Shown: positions 60,501 through 64,000 of the stretch, piece after piece | Layout: the number at the start of each line of letters is the position of its first letter | Numbering within the stretch: the stretch's first letter is position 1 | NCBI GenBank assembly: GCA_017461245.1 | Contig: JAFTYW010000033.1 | Span: 1-64,000, forward strand | DNA: 64,000 bases | Origin: Oscillospiraceae bacterium | GTDB lineage: Bacteria; Bacillota; Clostridia; Oscillospirales; Ruminococcaceae | Reading direction: 5' to 3' | The notes under the pieces: model-generated | Databases searched by the model: none | Seen by the model: only the letters and a program-made list of their open reading frames with translations | Told to the model about the DNA's origin: nothing | Position numbers and translations under genes: made by a program

Positions 60501-63359
60501 TATCGTGAAGAAATGAAAACACTCTTTAGTGCTGTTCAGGTTTGGTTGCATCACGGTTCTAAGTGTTCTCACGGCTCCGGCTATAGCGACTGGACCGGCA
60601 GAAAGCTCCATATAGGCGATAGCGTATTTGTTTCAAATGTTGATGCATTTATGAAGGAACACGCTGTTCCTGCAACCCCCGAGCTTCTTGAAAAGGATTG
60701 CTACTCCATTTCGGCAGTTGCAATGCCTAATATGGAATATACAATGGACTTTGACAATGACGGAACTCCCGATTGGGATAAGGCAACAAGAACCGCTAAG
60801 TTTACCGGTCTTACTGCTGAAACCGAGTATAAGATCTACGGTAGATATATCAACGGCGCTTACGAAACCAAGCCCCTTGTTATAAGCACCGATATGGAGA
60901 ATCCTCCGCTCACAACCCCCGTCTTTGTAAGTAAGACCGACGCTCAGATCGTAATTGAGGTTATTCCCGGTCTTAAATACACCTGTGACGGTGGAGCAAC
61001 CTGGAATGAGCTTGGCGTATTTGATAACCTTGACCCCGAAACCGAATATGTGATTTATGGTCAAAACAAGCGTACCGGCGCTCAGACTGCTATTCTTGAG
61101 GTTACGACCGATAAGGTTGAGAATCCTTATGATAACGGTGATGGCTCCAGCCAGTACTTCCCGATATCAAGATATGAGGGAACAAACCACTATGATGAGT
61201 ACTGGGTAGGAACAAATCAACAGGTTACTGAAGAGGTAGATGACGGTAATGGCGGCACAAAGAAGATAACATATACTCCCATCGTTGAAATTGATGGCGA
61301 AAGAATGATCGACTTTAGTGTTAAGACCGACCCCTCTAAAGAGTCTAACATGAGCCTTTCACAAAAGAACACTTATGGTGTTGCAAAAGGCTTCCCCAGA
61401 AGTATCTGGATCAACAATTCTTGGGGTTATGCGATCCGTATGAAGCTCACAGGCTCTGCAGGCGCTAACACCGTTTCTATGTACTTTAACTGTAGCGGAC
61501 AGAAGGGTCAGCCCGGCGGCGCATACTATATGATCGACAAGGCTACAGGAACATGGAAGAAGATGAACGCTTCCGGAAGCAACTATGTATTCGCTGAAGG
61601 TTTTGACGGATGGCTTATGATCCCGTTTGAAACCTACTATAAGAGAGATGGAATGAATGCTGCTGAAATCCAGAAAAACTGGGAAAGCATTCAGATGTTC
61701 TTAAGAGCCGGTGACCAGTCTGACTGGATGAACAATAAGCTCTACATTGGCGATATCGTTGTTGTTAACGATGCTAACGAGTTTGCTAAGAAGCACGCTC
61801 CCAACACCGAAAACGGAATCGTTGCAGACGGATACAATAAGGTAACCGTTCCTGAAATACCCGGTGTTATGGCTAACGACTGTAGCGGAAGCGCACTTAA
61901 TGCAGGCCTTACCACTCTCTCAAATGCTGTTCCTACAAGCGTAAACCTTAAGAAGCACTACGAGTCCAGCACTGCTGTTGGTATCAGCGTATCGAATATG
62001 GCAAGCATAGGATTCGTAAATGATGCGCTTAATAAGAGAGAGCTTCCTCAGGAACTTGTTGACAATGTCATTACATCAATGGGTATGTCCCTATATGTTT
62101 ATGTTCCTGAAAGATTCTCTAATAAGGTTGGGTTCGGTGTTAACGCTCTTGAAAGCGGAACAGAAAACTTCTTCTACAACGGAGATTATTATTACACTGT
62201 AGACAAGGGCATTGCATCTAAGAACTATGGACCTATAGAGCTTAAACCCGGATTTGACGGCGTAGTTGTTATTCCTTTCGATAACTTTAACTATGACGCA
62301 ACTTTCTCAACATTCGTTGACGGTATGCTCTATGATATTGATACACTTGCTGACTTTACACTTACATTTAATGCCGAGGAATATCCTGCTCTCTCAGAGG
62401 GAAATATTTATGTAGATGACTTCTATCTCTATCAGAATCTCGATAAGTTCCTCGCATATATGCTCAAAACTCAGGGCGTTGAGGAGTATTCGATTTACGA
62501 TAATGTTATCACAATGCGTAAAGATGAAACTGAGCTGCCCAGAAGTATGGCTAACGATTGTACCAGCATCACCGAAGACGAGGGTATCTACTCTGTTGAA
62601 AACCTCGAGCTTAAACTCATCGACAGAACCGACATCATTGATTCCTATATCGAAATCGAGATAGGTCAGGGCGCATCTTCAGTAATGTTCAAGAGCTATG
62701 CGTACTGGGATGAAATGTCTGACGAAGAGTGGAACGACCTTATGAACTCCACAGGTGTTACCTTCTGGGTAAGCGTTCCTGAAAAGGCACCTATGACAGT
62801 TGGTATGGACCTTGAGATTCTTGAAAATGAGGAAGAGTACTTCCTGTATGATCCTAATACATATTACTACACCGTTCAGGACGGAAAGGTACATCATGTA
62901 AACGGCTACCTTGAGTTCGCACCCGGATTTGAGGGAATGGTAGTAATTCCTCTCGAGAACTTTTATTTCGACGCTGGTTACTCCACAGAGATTGACGGTG
63001 CACTTTATGACCTCAACGCTGTAACCTACTTTGGTATGTACTTCAACACCGATTACTATGCTTCAATCGGCGGAACCAAGATCGCAGTTGATGACTTTGC
63101 ATTCTGCCAGGGCAACTACCGCTTTATTGACGCTGTTTGGGCTAGTCAGACCGGTAATGGAATTACTGAGGTAGATCCCGAGTATTATAGCGGACTTATG
63201 ACTTCCGAGTTTGAAATCATTGAGGTAGCTGAACCCCAGACTGTTTCATCATCATCTGTTGATGTAAGCGGGGTGGCTCCCATCGCTGTAGTAAGCGGCC
63301 TTGCTCTTCTTGCAGCAGTTGTAATTGCTGACAGAAAGAAAAGAGCACAGGAAAACTAA
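57558..63359 (+). CDS. Large modular surface protein with alternating beta-sandwich and FnIII-like repeats
   Basis: 1933 residues: Sec signal (1-28), then a regular order. Type A modules (about 250 residues, opening GLGDSASYALKVP, closing LYIGNAMFVESLDSF) begin near residues 34, 415, 790 and 1190. Between consecutive A modules lie pairs of about 60-residue FnIII-like repeats with EYSIDGxxW...F..L...TEY cores. Two type B modules, each opening MANDC, run about 1433-1630 and 1663-1860. The C-terminus has one membrane segment (GVAPIAVVSGLALLAAVVIA) and RKKR, without LPXTG. The A modules look like carbohydrate-binding sandwiches. AAGAAAGGAAAAGAG precedes the ATG. Function is probably adhesion or glycan capture. 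Confidence 0.85.
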   Translation: MKLSKKIVSMILVAAMVIAQVSVLPLASEDYSSGLGDSASYALKVPDLESVGYGENHQQGAGAWVVSSATLGRNETNDGYASDVTGNIFITGSEEKFFVLTPSAEDDYVIFKNAPANTYTAGTPIFNGVPESIKANGFAIRVKGSSTAADKLVIDLAFTNKRGTETAYTAKSGILYMDARTGAVSEVAYTADGIVLSGSADGWVYVPFIGFVDGENKTLAENYGDFIKTAGSYNPNNTGYKGIKITFTTADYLNKTLYIGNAMFVESLDSFRKVHGSPDAPVLEAVTENSITVNAVDGVEFSIDGTNWATKNTFTELEDGKRYTVYARYAGKTNTSSASFVTDGVRYPEAIEVTIDTIKVEVIAGQEYSIGGAEWNTTGIFTELNANSEYKVMTRLVGTTEAKTSIIKTARYPYASVNDEGGYYALDIADGITELTGNYGSFSGSVSALPVEKINGMNYVVVAPADMTEGKATIGATALTYGSANYGLPEDMTKYEDFIGFAVRIRVAGGTEGAVSKFDLVNFHSNGIINGDYTFFDNTDGSVSTITRSGADDKGMGGWFTVNGEMDGWIVIPFDNILNSEGEAMTPDAAKAVYKNLEFTLLGSAAGSNWAGRTLYIGKALFYTDYEALERAYTIPETTQIVARDRNSITIENISGVEYTIVLKGEEPKEDAKWQTNAKFDGLETDTHYTIYSRYLKRTRCNSLDVKTRLESTTLVAPKLEDIEVTDTTITVVNAPEDHFYSIDGGITWFEYGKVVGLAPGTEYNLTTMVFEGTETSEPLTIWTLSSQYSTGLGDGASYFFKVPTVADTQSNDNGEYITKAQNNLSWWGAAMAIHHTTLEHANSDKEGVLFIDTIGGDRFVTIQKIEEDANGNISTNTTVNGQKHWNGFSGIPDEIPYKAIEAFAYRIAITGGEEGQPSSFDFYLNLTGQVRGSRLPSLTFIDAETGEISQIEYASGIKVTSEMNGWIIIPVEAYKEDVDAYREEMKTLFSAVQVWLHHGSKCSHGSGYSDWTGRKLHIGDSVFVSNVDAFMKEHAVPATPELLEKDCYSISAVAMPNMEYTMDFDNDGTPDWDKATRTAKFTGLTAETEYKIYGRYINGAYETKPLVISTDMENPPLTTPVFVSKTDAQIVIEVIPGLKYTCDGGATWNELGVFDNLDPETEYVIYGQNKRTGAQTAILEVTTDKVENPYDNGDGSSQYFPISRYEGTNHYDEYWVGTNQQVTEEVDDGNGGTKKITYTPIVEIDGERMIDFSVKTDPSKESNMSLSQKNTYGVAKGFPRSIWINNSWGYAIRMKLTGSAGANTVSMYFNCSGQKGQPGGAYYMIDKATGTWKKMNASGSNYVFAEGFDGWLMIPFETYYKRDGMNAAEIQKNWESIQMFLRAGDQSDWMNNKLYIGDIVVVNDANEFAKKHAPNTENGIVADGYNKVTVPEIPGVMANDCSGSALNAGLTTLSNAVPTSVNLKKHYESSTAVGISVSNMASIGFVNDALNKRELPQELVDNVITSMGMSLYVYVPERFSNKVGFGVNALESGTENFFYNGDYYYTVDKGIASKNYGPIELKPGFDGVVVIPFDNFNYDATFSTFVDGMLYDIDTLADFTLTFNAEEYPALSEGNIYVDDFYLYQNLDKFLAYMLKTQGVEEYSIYDNVITMRKDETELPRSMANDCTSITEDEGIYSVENLELKLIDRTDIIDSYIEIEIGQGASSVMFKSYAYWDEMSDEEWNDLMNSTGVTFWVSVPEKAPMTVGMDLEILENEEEYFLYDPNTYYYTVQDGKVHHVNGYLEFAPGFEGMVVIPLENFYFDAGYSTEIDGALYDLNAVTYFGMYFNTDYYASIGGTKIAVDDFAFCQGNYRFIDAVWASQTGNGITEVDPEYYSGLMTSEFEIIEVAEPQTVSSSSVDVSGVAPIAVVSGLALLAAVVIADRKKRAQEN

Positions 63360-63377
63360 AACTTCTTAAATAAAAAG

Positions 63378-63409
63378 CAGACGGCGAAAAATCGCCGTCT
63401 GTTTTTTTG
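63378..63409 (+). terminator. Terminator of the surface protein gene
   Basis: CAGACGGCGA-AAAA-TCGCCGTCTG followed by T7. Confidence 0.96.
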
Positions 63410-63418
63410 TATAAAATG

Positions 63419-63447
63419 TAGAAATATTGATTTTATTGTGGTATACT
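63419..63447 (+). promoter_or_regulatory. Possible promoter of ispE
   Basis: TAGAAA, 17 bases, TATACT, resembling the element at 2892-2920. Confidence 0.4.
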
Positions 63448-63476
63448 TATAAAAAGACTATTTTAAGGAGTACACC

Positions 63477-64000
63477 ATGTTTGGAAGTATCCGTTTAAAA
63501 GCCTGCGCAAAAATTAATCTTTGCCTTGATATAATTGGAATAAGAAAAGATGGATACCATCTTATCGAAAGCATTATGCAGAGCATTGAGCTGCACGATA
63601 CGGTTACCGTTCGCCGTCGTAGCGACGGGAAAATTCGTGTGTTCTGCCCTAAATGCGATATTCCCGAAAAGTCCAATGTTGCCTATAAGGCGGCTAAGGT
63701 TTTCTTTGAGGCTGCTGACCTTAATGAGAGTGCAGGAGCAACTATTTATATTAAAAAACGTATTCCCAGTCAGGCGGGTCTCGGCGGCGGAAGTGCCGAT
63801 GCCGCGGCCGTGCTTGTTGCACTCAATAAGCTTTATAAAACCGGCATTTCTGAGGACAAGCTCAGCCTTATCGGTGCTAAGGTTGGCGCAGATGTTCCGT
63901 TTTGCGTTTGCGGCGGAACGAGGCTATGCAGAGGTATAGGCGAGATTTTAACCAAGCTTGACGACTTGAACGACTGCTATATAGTGTTGGTAAAGGGCTA
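63477..64000 (+). CDS. ispE: 4-diphosphocytidyl-2-C-methyl-D-erythritol kinase, N-terminal part
   Basis: 174 complete codons are visible and the frame is still open at the window end; the full protein is usually near 290 residues. GHMP-kinase features: RLKACAKINLCLDI, DGYHLIESIMQSIEL, the ATP loop PSQAGLGGGSADAAAVL and GADVPFCVCGGTRLCRGIGE. IspE phosphorylates CDP-methylerythritol in the non-mevalonate isoprenoid route. TTAAGGAG lies 6 bases before the ATG. Confidence 0.95.
   Translation, partial: MFGSIRLKACAKINLCLDIIGIRKDGYHLIESIMQSIELHDTVTVRRRSDGKIRVFCPKCDIPEKSNVAYKAAKVFFEAADLNESAGATIYIKKRIPSQAGLGGGSADAAAVLVALNKLYKTGISEDKLSLIGAKVGADVPFCVCGGTRLCRGIGEILTKLDDLNDCYIVLVKG

Noticed and set aside
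57855..61064. Several minus-strand frames opposite the large surface protein
   Set aside because: They follow codon bias of the sense gene, lack ribosome sites and have no family features.

Overview
The window looks like a chromosomal piece of an anaerobic, Gram-positive Bacillota, most likely class Clostridia (Oscillospirales-like). Evidence: strong GGAGG-type ribosome sites, TTGACA/TATAAT promoters at 16-18 bp spacing, an oxygen-sensitive class III ribonucleotide reductase (NrdD/NrdG), FeoAB, MurT/GatD peptidoglycan amidation, a PdaB-type deacetylase and the MEP isoprenoid pathway (IspE). No rRNA, tRNA, CRISPR array, phage or transposase gene was seen. Assignment below class is inference.

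Layout. 1-12 kb: the end of tuf, a PdaB-like deacetylase, a SpoU rRNA methyltransferase, a degenerate EEP-fold protein behind an array of seven hairpins, a PocR-AraC regulator, feoAB, then thioredoxin reductase, an NrdD fused to a glutaredoxin-like domain, and nrdG; nrdD and nrdG carry NrdR-like boxes in identical positions. 12-21 kb: a GpsA-like dehydrogenase, then a minus-strand run of EamA transporter, PLP lyase, GNAT enzyme, two M42 peptidases, MurD and a membrane glycosyltransferase.

21-51 kb is the most interesting part, a large carbohydrate-use locus on the plus strand. An FAD oxidoreductase diverges from a ROK regulator whose operon encodes an unrecognised protein, a Gfo/Idh oxidoreductase, a LmbE/PIG-L deacetylase and a NagB-like isomerase with an altered active site. 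Next come a CBM9-like protein and six tandem paralogs of a family I do not recognise (probably a TIM-barrel hydrolase): four cytosolic and two exported as lipoproteins on Ser/Glu-rich stalks. Then follow a LipO-like binding lipoprotein and an eight-gene import operon: a binding protein fused to two CBM-like modules, two permease pairs, and NHL, YIP1 and DUF5696-type proteins. No ABC ATPase gene is present. The operon is preceded by a roughly 500-600 nt leader that can fold into a clear H-type pseudoknot and several hairpins, the last of which reaches the ribosome-binding region.

51-64 kb returns to housekeeping: an HPr-like protein without the active histidine, MtaB, a small NERD-like protein, MurT/GatD, a HAD phosphatase, MreB/Mbl, a 1933-residue modular surface protein, and the start of ispE, cut by the window end.

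Working model (inference): the 21-51 kb locus imports and dismantles a glycan that probably contains an N-acetylated or otherwise modified sugar. Lipoprotein paralogs and CBM-bearing binding proteins act outside; cytosolic paralogs, the oxidoreductases, the deacetylase and the NagB-like enzyme act inside. Dispersed intergenic palindromes (GTAGGG family) and one MITE-like element decorate the spaces between operons.
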